A stretch of 64,000 nucleotides of DNA from Monilinia fructicola. Lineage: Eukaryota > Ascomycota > Leotiomycetes > Helotiales > Sclerotiniaceae. The stretch lies in assembly GCA_008692225.1 (NCBI GenBank), contig VICG01000004.1, forward strand, positions 2,647,001 through 2,711,000, read 5' to 3'. Below the pieces are notes generated by a model. The model was not told the origin of the DNA, did no database searches, and saw nothing but the letters and a program-made list of their open reading frames with translations. Of the stretch, positions 39,301 to 53,108 are shown piece by piece; the first letter of the stretch is position 1, and each line of letters opens with the position of its first letter. A program made the position numbers and the translations under genes.

Positions 39301-42300
39301 TTTAACAAAATTACATATATAAAAACAATCTTATTAATTAACAAATTTACTTTTACCCAAAAAGCAATGTTTAAAAAAACTTGTTCTTGTATTAAATATA
39401 TTGAATAAAATAAAATCTAATGGAATTAATTTTGAAAAAAATAATATCATAAGCAATTAAACAAATACTTAAAATAAGTATTAAAATCGAAAATCCTAAT
39501 TACTTATACACACCAAAAGAAAAAGTAATACCAACAAATCATTTTCGGGGGTGGATTCTTGATCTTTGAGGGTAAGGGAAAAAGATTTTTCAAAATAACG
39601 ATTTTATATTAATCCATCCAAATATACTCATTAAAAGATTAAGAGGGATAGAAAAAGTTTTAGGGAAAATAGCTTAATAATAAGATTGATTTATTAATGG
39701 GATTATTAATTGATTAAACGTTATTCTTCATTAAATAATATAGGGAATAATATTGTAATAAATTCAAATAATATTAATATAAATGATTTCGAATTTAATA
39801 AATATTGAATTATATAAATCAATTTAATTCCTATATTTAATACAAAAAAAGATTAATTAGGAAAATATAGAGAATTTAATAAAAGTATTATTTACAATAA
39901 TTAATAATAACTTTAAATATTATTTAAGATTGTATACATATTTTAATATAGAATATTTAATTAAAAAATACTTTTTAAGCAAAAAAAAGATTATTTTATT
40001 ATAATTTAATAAATATATTCTTTATGTAATCAAATTAATTAATAATTATATCACAAAAAAGACCTTAAATATTGGTTATTGAATTTCTATAAATAACATT
40101 TATTTAATCCATAAAAGTATTAATTATTCACAAATAAGAAAATCGAAATTATTCGATTAATTATTAGTATATACTCTTTTAATCATTTATAAATATATAT
40201 ATATTATAATTAACAATATAATGATTATAAAAATATAAGAATTATATATTAAAATAATAATTATATAAAAAATTAAATAAAAAAGTATTTAAAAAATTTA
40301 ATAAATTTTACTTAATATTTTAGCCTTGATTTAATTTAATATAAAAAAAGATCAAAAATCAGAAAGGGATTTTATAATAATCTATAGTATACATAATAAT
40401 TATTACAATTTCAAATAAATTTAATACTTTTTAAATTATTAAAAAGCAATTAACCATCAAATTAACCCATTAAACGTTCAAATACTTTTTCCACCACCTA
40501 AAAATTAGAAATTAATTAAAAAAATACCTTTTTGAAAAAAGAATTTAAATAAAATTATAAAAAAAGAGATTAATAATCTTTAAAGAAAAAATATATAAAA
40601 ATTAATAAATTTCAAGGATTAAGCAATAATATATTTAATCCCTCTTTTAATAAGTATTTTTTTAATTATAAAAACGAATAAGTACAGGGAATTTATAAAT
40701 AAATGAAAATTAAGATTAATAATATATAGTAATTTTTAAAAAAAAGCTACAATTGAAAATTACTTATACTATTATTTTTATTTTTCACTTTTTTCAAATA
40801 GTTATATAGTAATAATTATAAAATATAATCTTTGAAAACTTAAGCATAGTATAATATAATTAATGTTTTTGTTAATGTAATCCATAATTCTAATAAAATA
40901 CTTAATATATTATTAATTATTGGATAAATATAAAATCCCTAGAAAAGATTATAATTCTAAATTATATACTTTACGAATTAAAAATTCACCTATAATATAA
41001 TTTAAAAAGCTTATATTTACATTTGTATATTTAAAATTAAAGATTTATAAAAAAAAGTTTTGTATATATTTCAATAAAGAATTGCAAATTTATAATATTA
41101 TTTCTTTATAAATAATATTACATAAAAAGATGAACAAAACGTATATATTATAAAAAGTATAAACAAAATGTTTAAAAATTTATTAATAGTTTAAAAAAGT
41201 ATATAAACTTTGAAAGTTAAATAATACAAAATAGTTTTTAAATATTCGTATATATTAAAAATTAATCTTAGAATAAGCTTTTATTCGTTTATAATATATA
41301 TATTAAAAAGATTATCAAAAAGTTTAATCTTAACTAATAGAAATGTATATATTCCTTTTTTAATTATAATATTCAAAAAAAAAATAAAAAAAATACTTCT
41401 GTAGCGTTTAAAAAAAAGTATATTAAGAGAAAATTGGATCAATCTTATATACTGTATAATAATAATTTAAGCAAACATTGCTTTTGTAGCTTTTTAGCTT
41501 TAATTATTATTTAATTAATCCTTTTTAAAAATTATATAAATATAGTAGATTATTATATTCAATATTTATAAAATACAAGATTCTTAGGAAATAAAGTATT
41601 TTACAAAGTATATTCTATAGCTTTTTAATATTCTTTTAATATATTATTTACAAATGAATCCTAAAATACAAAAAATTATCCCAAGGGTATATAATATTGC
41701 TTTTTAAAGGCCCTATTATATGGAAAGTAATATAATAGGAAATATTATAATTACTTCCATTACTTAAAATAAAACTTCTCGAAAGTAAAATAATTTTTAA
41801 AAAAGATTATAATCCATTTTTAAATTTTTAAAAGAAAATGAATCTTACAGTTAAAAAGTCTACTATTGTATATTATGATAATATTTAAACAATCCGTTTA
41901 ATAGTTAATAAGAATGAAAGAATCTTTATTAAGTTTAAATATATTGATATACAGAATATATAATTAAGGCAAAAGTATACTTAAAGAGTAGTTTTGTTAT
42001 ATTATACCTTTCAACGGAATTAAATACTTATTAACGAATTAACTAAAAATCTTATTTATTAGAAAATTTAAGCATTTTAGATTATTATTTAATTTATAAA
42101 ATGCTTAATTCCAGGAAATTAAGCAAAATTAAGGAATTAACTTATATAAATCCTTTTTAAAAGCTTTATATATTATATATTTCAAAATGTAATACTATAA
42201 TAATTAAAGATTATCGTATAATTTGAAAGCTATTTACTTTTTCGAAGGGTTTTTTAAGCTTTACTTTCATTTTATAAGATTTTTTAATCTCTTTTAATAA

Positions 42301-44535
42301 TTTCTTTGCCTTCTTTTTCTTTCTTTCTTTCCTTAATGAATCTTTTTTCTTATTTAATTTAACTTATATACAAGCAATATTAATTTTCATCCTTTCCGAT
42401 TTTACAATCTTTTATAATTCTACAATCTTTAAAATTAAAATCTATTAATTCTATTATTAAAATTCGAAAAATAAAATAATTTTTTCTTTTAAGAAAAAGT
42501 GTTTTTATAATAGAATACTTTTTATAAATAATAAAAAAAAGCTAAGAACTTCAAAGCTTATATTACAAAAGTTGAAAAAGTTTACAATAATAAAAGTATT
42601 ATAATAAACAAAGAAGTAAAACAAAAAAAACAGAATTTTAAGGAAAAATAGAACCTTAAAATTTCGAAAAAGGGTAAGATATAGAACTTTATACAACAAA
42701 ATTGCAAATAGTTAACAAAAAGGATTCTATAATAATAGAATTAAAATAACTTAGATAAGAAATATTAATATAAAATATTTAAAAAGCTTTTTCGCAAATA
42801 GCAATATTATTCCAATTTAATTGCCTTTATAATTTTTTAAATGCTTTTTAGATAAATTCTTTTAATTATTTAAAGGGCATTAATTTGTAATTAAATAAAA
42901 AAAGTATTAAAAAAAGCATTATATAATTTTAAAAAATTAAAAAAAGTAAAAAAACTATGTATAAAAACAAAATAATTTTATATAAACATTCCTTATACTT
43001 TCTCCTAATCCGTTAATACTATTTTCTTTTTATATTATAACATAATTTTATTTGCTTTTATAATTAATATATATTAGTTTAATATTATTTTAACTAAAAG
43101 GATAAAAAAATTTACTTACAAAAGAAATAACTTTATTTTAATCTTTTAAACTATATAAACAATTAATAATTTTATATAAATCAAGAAGTAATTGTAATAT
43201 AAGAATAATTTTTACAATATATATAACGATTTCCTATAATATTAATATTATTAATACATTTTACGTTATTATTATTCCCCAAATAAAGCAATTTAATACA
43301 ATAAAAATAAGGGCATTTTTAATAAACACTAGAAATAGAAACAAAAGTAATAAAATAACGCAATTATAAAACAATTTTTAATTTAAATAATCTTTTAATT
43401 TTTATAATAAATACTTCTATATCTTTATTATCGTTTATATTCATAATCTTATAAATACTATAATGGAAAGAGTAATCTATAATAAAAGTAATTGAATCAA
43501 TTATATTCTTATATTCCTAAAAAGCAATTTACGTTTCATCAAGTATTTTTTAGAATTACAATTTTTTAAGCTTTTTGCGTTAAAGAACTCCAAATTGTTT
43601 TTGTTATTATTGAAGTAACAATAGATTCTATATTTTTGAAAAATACCTAAAAGAAATTAAGATTAACAAAATGCTTTTTAAATAAACAATTAGAATATAT
43701 TCACAATAAAAGATCTTACAATTATAAAATCATAGCTAAATTCTTCGTTTTGTAATTTTTCGAAATTTTTATTTAAATTATAAGATTTTTCAATACATTA
43801 CAAATAAGATTACTAAATTGAATTGCAATATTAATATTTATATTAGAATTAATATTGTAAAATAGCTTTACTTAAATGATAAAAATCCGAAAACTTAATC
43901 CTTTACACTTTTCCTGTTTAAGCTTAAGCCACTCGAATCTTACTTTAATTGCTTAATTGCTTTTTTTAATGATTGTTTTAAAGGTATATTTAAATAAATA
44001 AAAATAATGGAATTAAAGATGTTAAAAATTATTCCAATATACTCCCATAAAGCTCTTTTATATAAACTTAAAAGTTATATTTTGTTTGTTAATCATATTC
44101 TTTTATTACTTACAAAGGCTATAGTACCTACCCATTAAATCAAACAATTAAACATTATTAACGCTTTAATAAACTTTAATAAATTCTTACACTTGAATGC
44201 TTTAAATGTATTTCTTATTTGTTTATAATATATTTCGATACACCTCGCCACTAATGTGTAAAAAGTTATATAAACATTTATTTGCATTCACCAACGATTA
44301 TTAATTATATTAAAAATTAAAAATTAAATACTTTTCCTTTAATCTTAAATTAATATACTCTCTTTTATAGTTTTCTTTTTCTTTATTTTTCGAAATTTAA
44401 TCCCTTAATAATAATAATACCCTTTTTTTTAATACATAATAAAAAGTTAGATTAATATATATATATTCATTTGTATATTAACAAAAGATTACATATTCCA
44501 TTGGTTTTTAGCAGATTAGTTTAATCTAAAGAATA

Positions 44536-44818
44536 TATTACACAAAAGTGATTATATAATCCTTACTTATATTATTAATAAAGAATAAATTGAAAGATTT
44601 ATTTTAATCCTTTAATACTGATTTTGGATACATAAAACACTCCATTGTACTCCCAATCAAAAGTTACATACCATTCTTTTAGTTATATATACTCCTTCTA
44701 TTACTCCGTAATAAAAGCAAAGTTATTAGCCTACTCATATATACCATATTCTTATATTTTATACTTGCTCCTATTGGTGATTCCCCGTATGCTCTCGTAT
44801 AACTCGTCCTCCGTGACA
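44536..44818. repeat. 3' (right) LTR
   Basis: It aligns with the left LTR over its whole length. The pattern is complementary: the first half is mutated (AAAGTGATTATATAATCC) and the second half is preserved (TACTTGCTCCTATTGGTGAT, ending CCGTGACA). A 63-codon open frame across it is chance. Confidence 0.82.
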
Positions 44819-46054
44819 TTTTTTTATAAATGTTAAGATATAATACAGGTTTATAATATAAGTATTAAATGATTATTAGAATATATAAAAATCAAAGAGA
44901 ACAAAGTAATTAATTATTTTGCGAATAAAAAAATATTAAAGTCTATTTAGAATTTAGGTTTATTCTTAATATCTATAATTAGTAAAGTAAGTATACTTTT
45001 TAAAGATTTTCATTTAATTATATAATAAATTTAATAGTTTAAATATAAAATTCAATTATCTTTAAACTATTTTAAATAAAAACTTTTATACAAAAGAAAA
45101 TCTTTTTTAAAATTTAACTTTCTTTAAATCTAACTTTACAAAATATTAATTATCTGCTTTATATATAAGAACTTTATTTGATATTACTTTAAATTTAAAT
45201 ATAAAGATATTAATTTAAAATATTTTTATAATATACTTAAATCTTCTTTATATTTAATATATTATTTAAAAACGCTTTAATGTTTTAATAAATAGCTAAT
45301 ATGATTTTAAATCTTTTTAAGTATATTTTAAAAGGGTTTTAAATATTTAATTTGATTTTTTTTTTCAAATTAATAGAGGTTGTAAACTTTTTTAGATTTT
45401 ATTGGATTTTACCTTAATATTTGTTTTTAATAAGATTTATTTTGCTTTTAATAAAACTCTTAATTTTAATAACTTTAACTTTGTTTTAATATATATTAAA
45501 ATCCTTTAATTTTCTCCTTTTTGTATTATAAGATTTTGTTTTAATATATAAAAGCTTTAGTTTTAATAATTTCGGTTTTAGTATTAAAAACTTAGATTTT
45601 AGCTTTAATAATCTTTAATATATATTTAATATATACAAACTTAACCTTAATAATATCATTATAAACTTTAATGATATTTTATTAAATTTCGATATTTATT
45701 TTATTTCTTATAATAATTTTTAGGTTTTTTGCTTTTTTATTTACGGATTTTTTTATATATTATATTACTTATAATTTCTTTTATTTATATTTTATATTTC
45801 AAATTGCTTTAAAGCTTTTGTTTATAAAACTTTAAGTTTTATATTATAGTTTATTAATAATTAAATATTATTAATACTATATTTTTTATCCTAAATAAAA
45901 TAAAAAAGAAATAATAAATTAAATATTACACTTTTTATATATAAACTGTTTTTATAGATATTTTTTAGTTTAATTTTATAATTTAATATATCCTTATACC
46001 CCTAAGAAGTTTTTAGGGAGACCTTTAGCCTATTCGATAGATGAAAATAAATAT

Positions 46055-46915
46055 TACTTAGTGGCGCAACTGAATATATTTAACACTATATTCAAACGGT
46101 CTTAAAATGGTTTTAATATATTTTAGTATTTTAAGATAATATTAAATTTAATTTAAGCTATTTTAAACTAATCTTAAAATAGCTTAAATCAATAAAATAT
46201 ATTAATATATTTTAAGATATCTTAAAATAGCTTAAAACAATTTAATAATTAAAGATTATATTAAAACCGTATTAAGATTATATTAATACCGTATTAAAAT
46301 CATAATTTAATTAATTATAATAATATATAGGAATTTAGAAATTTAACTATTGAATCATTATTAGTTATTTAGCCGAATGATTGTCACGATCACATACTAG
46401 AGCGAATCAATAGAGGTCAGTTAACTAGAATAAGAAAGCTAAGGAGGGAAGAGATCTCTAGGGAACCTAGAGATCTCTTATATATGTACAGTATCGCTTA
46501 GCGTGATGAGATATCACGTGCCTAAGGCACGTGATATTCGTCACAATGATTAGACTGATTTGTTTGAGAAAAAAAGTAACGAAAATAATAATATTAATAA
46601 TACTTTTTTTAATTTTTTTTTAAAAAAAAATGGAGAAAATTCACTTTTAAAACTTTATTTTCTAAGATATTTTAAGATATCTTAATATTATCTCAAAACG
46701 GTTAATGAGTTATTGCAATAATGCCGATTTAATACCATTTTAAGATTAGCTTAAAATTAGCTTAAAATGGTGTTAACATTGATTCAAGTAAGTTTTAATT
46801 ACGTTTTAAGCTATTTTAATCTATTTTAAATTATTTTAAATTATATTAAATTATTTTAAGCTATTTGAAAATATTTTAACATGATCTTAAACATTATTAA
46901 AAAAGCCATAAAGTA
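46055..46915 (+). mobile_element. M1 element copy 9, nested in L4 and carrying a solo LTR
   Basis: Bounded by TA-CTTAGTGGCGCAACTGAA and AAAAGCCATAAAG-TA. It sits between AAATAAATAT and the (CTA)n tail of L4. L1, which lacks it, runs from the equivalent AAAGAAATA straight into its tail. After removal of the 164 bp solo LTR and one 5 bp duplicate, its length is normal for the family. Confidence 0.88.
46382..46545. mobile_element. 164 bp non-RIPped solo LTR with two perfect hairpins
   Basis: Starts TGTCACGATCAC, ends ATTCGTCACA, and is flanked on both sides by ATGAT (46,377-46,381 and 46,546-46,550). Taking it out with one ATGAT restores the M1 sequence GCCGAATGATTAGACTG. Base composition is balanced, unlike everything around it. 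It contains two perfect stems: AAGAGATCTCTAGG pairing across GAA, and TATCACGTGCC pairing across TAA. TG..CA ends with a 5 bp duplication fit a solo LTR. A short hairpin-rich insertion of another kind is possible. Confidence 0.75.
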
Positions 46916-46930
46916 CTACTACTACTACTA
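46914..46930 (+). repeat. (ACT)n 3' tail of L4
   Basis: About five ACT units between the right end of M1 copy 9 and the right target duplication. They are equivalent to the (TAC)n tail of L1. Confidence 0.75.
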
Positions 46931-46961
46931 CTCTCCACTTTCTTTTAAAAAAATAAAGAAA

Positions 46962-46963
<2 letters not shown>

Positions 46964-47001
<38 letters not shown>
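46964..47001. repeat. (TTA)n microsatellite inside M1 copy 8
   Basis: About a dozen TTA units. The same place in M1 copies 4, 6 and 11 also carries ATT/TTA runs of varying length, so this is an expandable site within the family. Confidence 0.85.
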
Positions 47002-47002
<1 letters not shown>

Positions 47003-47700
47003 ACTTTTTTGTTCCTTAAATAGATCATTTTAATCATTCGGCTAAATAACTAATAATATCAATTTTATAATAAATTATTTAAATTTTTATACATTATAAT
47101 AATTAATTAAATTATAGTTATAATACGGTAATAGGATAATCTCAATACGGTTTTGATATAATCATTAATTATTATATTATCTTAAGCTATTTTAGAATAT
47201 CTTAAAATATTTTATAGATTTAATCTATTTTAAGATTAGTTTAAATTAGCTTAATATCATCTTAGAATACTAAGATAACTTCAAACCATTTTAAGATCGT
47301 TTAAATATAGTGTTAAATATATTTAGTTACGCCACTAAGTATTCAATTATTATAAAATGTTTATTTATTATATTTATAGTAAAGTTATTATTAAGACATA
47401 TACTATCACTCAAATTGAGAAAGAAAAAACGTTAAATATATATTTCAATTCTTTTTTATATAATTTTTTTATAATATATTATACAAAGATAGATAGTAAT
47501 TAAAACTTTTATAGGTCTTTAAATAACATATTCAAAGTTAAAGAATATTTAAAATGATGTTTTCCTTATTAAATATAGTTATTATTATAGGAATAATAAG
47601 ATTAACATTATGATATGATTAAGGTTACAAAAGGTACTAGTAGTTATTTTTAAGGTGAAAGTAAGAAGATACCGTTGTTCTAGAATATTATAAGTCGCTT

Positions 47701-47968
47701 ATCTTACTTTTGGCCACCCTTTTCACTTGGCTAGCATTTTACATCAAAAACAATTATTTTAATATATTGATAATTTAATCAATAATTAATATAAGCAATT
47801 AAAAATTTTGTAGAATTATTTTATTATATCAAAATCTAAAGATTCTAAGAATCTTAAATTTTTGCGATCTTTTTTTAAAAAGCAATAAAAGATTATAAAA
47901 AGGTTGAAAATCTAATTTTCAATCTATATATAAATCTTATATAAAATTATTATCTTTGAAAATAAAAA
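47701..47968. other. AT-rich spacer with a short GC-richer patch
   Basis: Begins with TCGCTTATCTTACTTTTGGC, then CACCCTTTTCACTTGGC, less mutated than its surroundings, and falls back to AT-rich sequence. There is no feature I can name. Confidence 0.4.
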
Positions 47969-48699
47969 TACTTTATGGCTTTTTTAAAAATGTTTAAACT
48001 GATGTTAAGATATTCTTAATTTCAATCAAGAACGTTTTAAAATAGCTTAAAATAGCCTAAAATAGTTTAAAACGTAGTTAAAACCTGCTCGAATCAATGT
48101 TAACACTATTTTAAGCTAATTTTAAACTAATCTTTAAAATAGTATTAAATTAGTATTATCGCAATAACTTATCAACCGTTTTAAAACAGTATTAAGATAT
48201 TTTAAGATATCTCAAAAAAAATTAAATTTAAGGTTTTAAAAGTGGATTTTCTTCATTTTTTCTTTTAAAAAAAATAAACAAAGTTATTATTAATGATATT
48301 ATTATTATTAGTATTATTATTAGTATTATTATTAGTATTAGTATTATTAGTATTATTATTTTCATTTTTTTTTCCTAAAACAGATCATTTTAACCACTCG
48401 GCTAAATAGCTAATAATAAGTTCATAATTAATTTTTTAAATTTGTATATATTATTATAATTAATTAAATTATGATTTTAATACAATGTTAAAATAATCTC
48501 AATACGGTTTTTAATATAATCTTCAATTATTAAATTATCTCAAGCTATTTTAAAATATCTTAAAATATTTTATCGATTTAAGCTATTTTAAGATTAGCTT
48601 GAATTAGCTTAATATTATCTTAGAATACTAAAATAGCTTAAAACCATTTTAAGAACGTTTTAATATAGTGTTAAATATACTCAATTGCGCTACTAAGTA
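47969..48699 (-). mobile_element. M1 element copy 11, complete
   Basis: Bounded by TA-CTTTATGGCTTTTTTAAA and CTCAATTGCGCTACTAAG-TA. It contains AACCACTCGGCTA, the reverse complement of the A-box-like motif, near 48,392, and a GTATTATTATTA array in the middle. It is the rightmost M1 before the isochore edge. The numbering skips 10 because the fragment first seen at 46.9 kb is the right half of copy 8. Confidence 0.9.
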
Positions 48700-49440
48700 T
48701 TCATTTAATAAAAATAGCTAACAACAATCTACAAATCTTTAAAAAATCTTAAAAGCAATTTTTAATAAAGTTATTATTTTAATAATATATAATCATTTAT
48801 AACTAATGTTTAATATTAAATTTTAGATTTTAGTAATAAAACTTTAAAATGAAAATTTATTATTTTAATTTATTTATTAATTATATATTATTATATATAG
48901 TTTAAATGGTTTATTTATTCTATATCAATTATTTCATTTTATAAAGATTTATAAATTATTCTTAATCATTTTTATCCAAAAGTTATAAATACTTTTTTTA
49001 AAGTTTCAATTTTAAATAGAATTTCTATATAAATCCAAAACTGAAAATTGTAATTTTTTATCATTATATATTACTCTTTATAGAAAAAATCGGAAAAATT
49101 TAAGATTTGTGAAATTCTTTAATAATTATTCGAAAAAGCTTTAATTGAAATTCAAAAATATATATCCATTTTTCGAAAAGTTATTAGTACGTTAAAATAG
49201 CCGTTTTTGTTATAAAATGCTCGCTGAATAGGGGAGGTGGCGAGAAGTAATTAGGGTAAGCGATTTATCGAGTAATATAAAAAGTAATTACTCGAGTAGA
49301 TCTGCGATAATACTCCTGTATAAGAATTAGATCTAATAGTAATATATATACAAATAAATATCATACTCTTAACTTTTAGTATAATATAATTGATAATTAG
49401 TATCATACTCAATCTTTCATTTGAAAAGGATATTGTTTGG
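48700..49440. other. Isochore edge: AT-rich DNA grading into balanced composition
   Basis: AT-rich to about 49,200, then a short balanced patch (GCTCGCTGAATAGGGGAGGT) and a repeated ATCATACTC motif (about 49,360 and 49,402). The patch may be another LTR remnant, but I could not find its second end. Confidence 0.45.
49268..49295. repeat. Inverted repeat TCGAGTAAT / ATTACTCGA
   Basis: Two perfect 9-base arms separated by 10 bases, in the balanced patch at the edge of the AT-rich block. It may belong to the terminal region of a degraded retroelement. Confidence 0.6.
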
Positions 49441-49880
49441 TACTATAAAAACCCCGGAAAAAATATTTACTCTAAGTATAGATAATCCAAAAAGGAAGGC
49501 TTCAACATGATTACCATAATTACCTATACAGAATTCGATTATAGGAATTCATAGAATTGACTAGAAACTCTCAATTGATATCATTTTGATAAGCTTTCTA
49601 CCCTCACAGCAACGTATATCAACAGAATACTTCCATAGTTACACATATTTTACTTTAATGTCAAATACCTCAGCGAGATGTCGACCGAAAGGCGCAGCCC
49701 CACTTTAGTGTGTTGGATCATTATTTTATCTTCGCAATAGTGATGTTCAGATCTCCCATAACACCCCCAAAATTGTTTCGATACTTTAGGATGGGATCTA
49801 AGACTCCCAAAGAATACCAGCAGACCCCCAATGGTGAGGTCTCCTCCATCAATATGACATAAGAATGAATTAGCAGCTGA

Positions 49881-51567
<1,687 letters not shown>

Positions 51568-53010
51568 CCAATTGCGCTTGCAATTGGACCTCTCGTTCAT
51601 ATATCTTGATTTTTCTCCTCCGTTGGAAACCACTCATTAGGAGCTTCGATATTCAACATATCTATTGCCATGCTTCGGCCAACACTCGTGGCCGAAGATC
51701 CTTGGTAAGGATCTTTGCGTTTTTTCTGTTTGCTTGTTGATGAAGTTCAAAGATTTGGAATTATATTATCACCACCCTAGAGCTTCTGAGTAAGCAATCC
51801 AATCCTTTTGGTGTCATCCCCGGTCCTTGATAAGAACATGCATGGCATCATCAACTACTATGTATTTGATTTCATGTTAACCGCTCCTATCTTTGCCAAG
51901 AACTCCATGCAAGGTTACATTTGCATGGATAACCAGTAGCAGCCGATACAGAAATGAAGTTTACCACATATGAATGCCGACACAAGCATTGCTGCCGTGT
52001 GACCCGATCTTGCATAACGGTAGAAAACTTGAACATAATTACTTGTACAGTATATGTTTAGTTGATCATTTTTTTGCGATGCAACCCTGGCGGTTTTCAT
52101 GGAAAGTCAAATGAGAGAAACCACCGACTCGCTGACTGGCTGGAAGGTGTAATGTCTATTTGCTTTGCACTCAAGCTTGGTTTATGTTTTTTATGTTTTT
52201 TATGTTTTTTCTCCTTTTGTTTTCCATTATCTGGTCATGAACGAAGCTGGAGCTCTGAGGAAAAAGGGTCCGTTGGTAGTTAGATGTTACCTTACTAATT
52301 AAGTAAGACTGATTCGCTTGCTCGCCCATTGATCTTACTAATCACGCTCAGTTTCTCCTGTTTTCACCGTTTCCAGGTTTCTTCTGAAGTTCTGATGTTT
52401 TAATGGAACCAACCAGTCGGCCGAATCACACATACGGAGTAAAATGCGGACTGCTCTAGTTGCTCACCTAAACTTAAGCTTAATCAACACATCGACATCA
52501 ATAGCGTTAACCTTAATATCCATGGATTTCCTAAGATTTTCTCATCAATCAAAGAACTACCCAGACACCACATTAAGACTGAGTTTTGTTCATCAAACAA
52601 GAACTTCCAGACGCTGACGAAAAGTCCGACAAACTTGACGCAATATAGACAGTTGTCTTTGGTGACAAAAACACGTTCATGACTTTGAATTCCAGGTCTC
52701 TATGCCAAGTACAATAGAGATCATGAACAAGCCCTCGTAGCCATTCTTTACTCCTATCGCCAGAAAGTACAAGAATCAGTACGCTAAGATAAGAGGGAAA
52801 TGCCATTATACAACTCCTTTCTAAGGAGTTCACTCTTTCAAGATCCCCATGGAAACCTCTGCAAAAGTCGTTATAAGGGGCCTTAACATGTTGGAGGCTG
52901 AGGATAGATAGATATTCTTGGAATCTTTGGCGGCACGACGAGGCGATCTTTCCCGGCTATATTTTACATTGGATCCTATATTTTGCATGTATTTTTTGTT
53001 TATATGTTTT

Positions 53011-53108
53011 CATGCCTCCATGCCTCCATGCCTCCATGCCTCCATGCCTCCATGCCTCCATGCCTCTATGCCTCCATGCTTCCATGCTTCCATGCCTCCA
53101 TGCTTTCA
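53011..53108. repeat. 8 bp minisatellite CATGCCTC, about 12 units
   Basis: Nearly perfect CATGCCTC units, with CATGCTTC and CATGCCTCT variants to the right. Because 8 is not a multiple of 3, every forward frame reads the same His-Ala-Ser-Met-Pro-Pro-Cys-Leu pattern. The overlapping open frames here are therefore artefacts of the repeat. Confidence 0.92.

Larger units (their letters stand above)
36046..44818. mobile_element. 8.8 kb RIPped LTR retrotransposon
   Basis: Two related repeats of about 280 bp (36,046-36,325 and 44,536-44,818) bound an 8.2 kb interior. They start TGTTACG (3' copy TATTACA) and end TGTAACA (3' copy CGTGACA), so the TG..CA ends and short inverted termini are recoverable. 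TTTTT follows and precedes the element as a 5 bp duplication, although a homopolymer is weak evidence alone. The LINE copy L1 shows the site without the insertion (near 22,874-22,885). The interior has no surviving frame. A purine-rich AAAGAA just left of the 3' LTR hints at + orientation, but no primer binding site is readable, so strand is left open. Gypsy-type is likely from LTR ends, not shown. Confidence 0.82.
35896..46930 (+). mobile_element. L4: 5'-truncated LINE-like copy with two later insertions
   Basis: Own sequence: 35,896-36,045, 44,819-46,054 and the (ACT)n tail at 46,914-46,930, about 1.4 kb in all. Read in reverse complement it follows L1 from about 23,015 down to 21,611. It is flanked by an exact 14 bp duplication. 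A truncated 5' end, long target duplication and short-repeat tail are the signature of target-primed reverse transcription. The first 150 bases are the least mutated part and are quite GC-rich at the start (CCGGAGGCCATCGGGGCCTG). One frame there reads SGGHRGLEGTAIYDK with later TAG stops that could be former CAG codons; this would suit a LINE ORF2 region, but I cannot identify the domain. Confidence 0.8.
35561..47341 (-). mobile_element. M1 element copy 8, split into two halves by L4
   Basis: Left half 35,561-35,895 (from a CTTTATAACTCTTTTAATAA end to GGATTCTCTCCACTTTCTT). Right half 46,931-47,341 (from CTCTCCACTTTCTTTTAAAA to TTAGTTACGCCACTAAG-TA). Each half alone looks truncated, but joined across the 14 bp repeat CTCTCCACTTTCTT they give one M1 of normal length and order. 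The left border has one extra base between TA and CTTTATA. Confidence 0.8.
34560..47700 (-). mobile_element. L3: L-family copy split by an 11.8 kb nested insertion
   Basis: Positions 34,560-35,560 match about 27,400-27,965 and the sequence before it in L1. Positions 47,342-47,700 match about 27,990-28,340 of L1 and end in AGAAGATACCGTTGTTCTAG. In L1 these two blocks are adjacent to within a few tens of bases, so one old L copy has been split. The interrupting DNA begins and ends with the two halves of a single M1 element. Confidence 0.65.

Noticed and set aside
42505..42699. 64-codon minus-strand Phe/Leu-rich open frame
   Set aside because: Poly-A sequence on the + strand gives runs of Phe and Leu on the other; it is in the interior of the RIPped LTR element with no motif.
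44645..44836. 63-codon + strand open frame
   Set aside because: It lies mostly inside the right LTR and is broken in the left LTR.
1..49400. A mitochondrial or plastid origin for the AT-rich block
   Set aside because: No organellar genes, tRNAs or rRNAs are seen; the block is made of transposon copies with transition-only divergence and joins nuclear-type DNA with spliceosomal introns.
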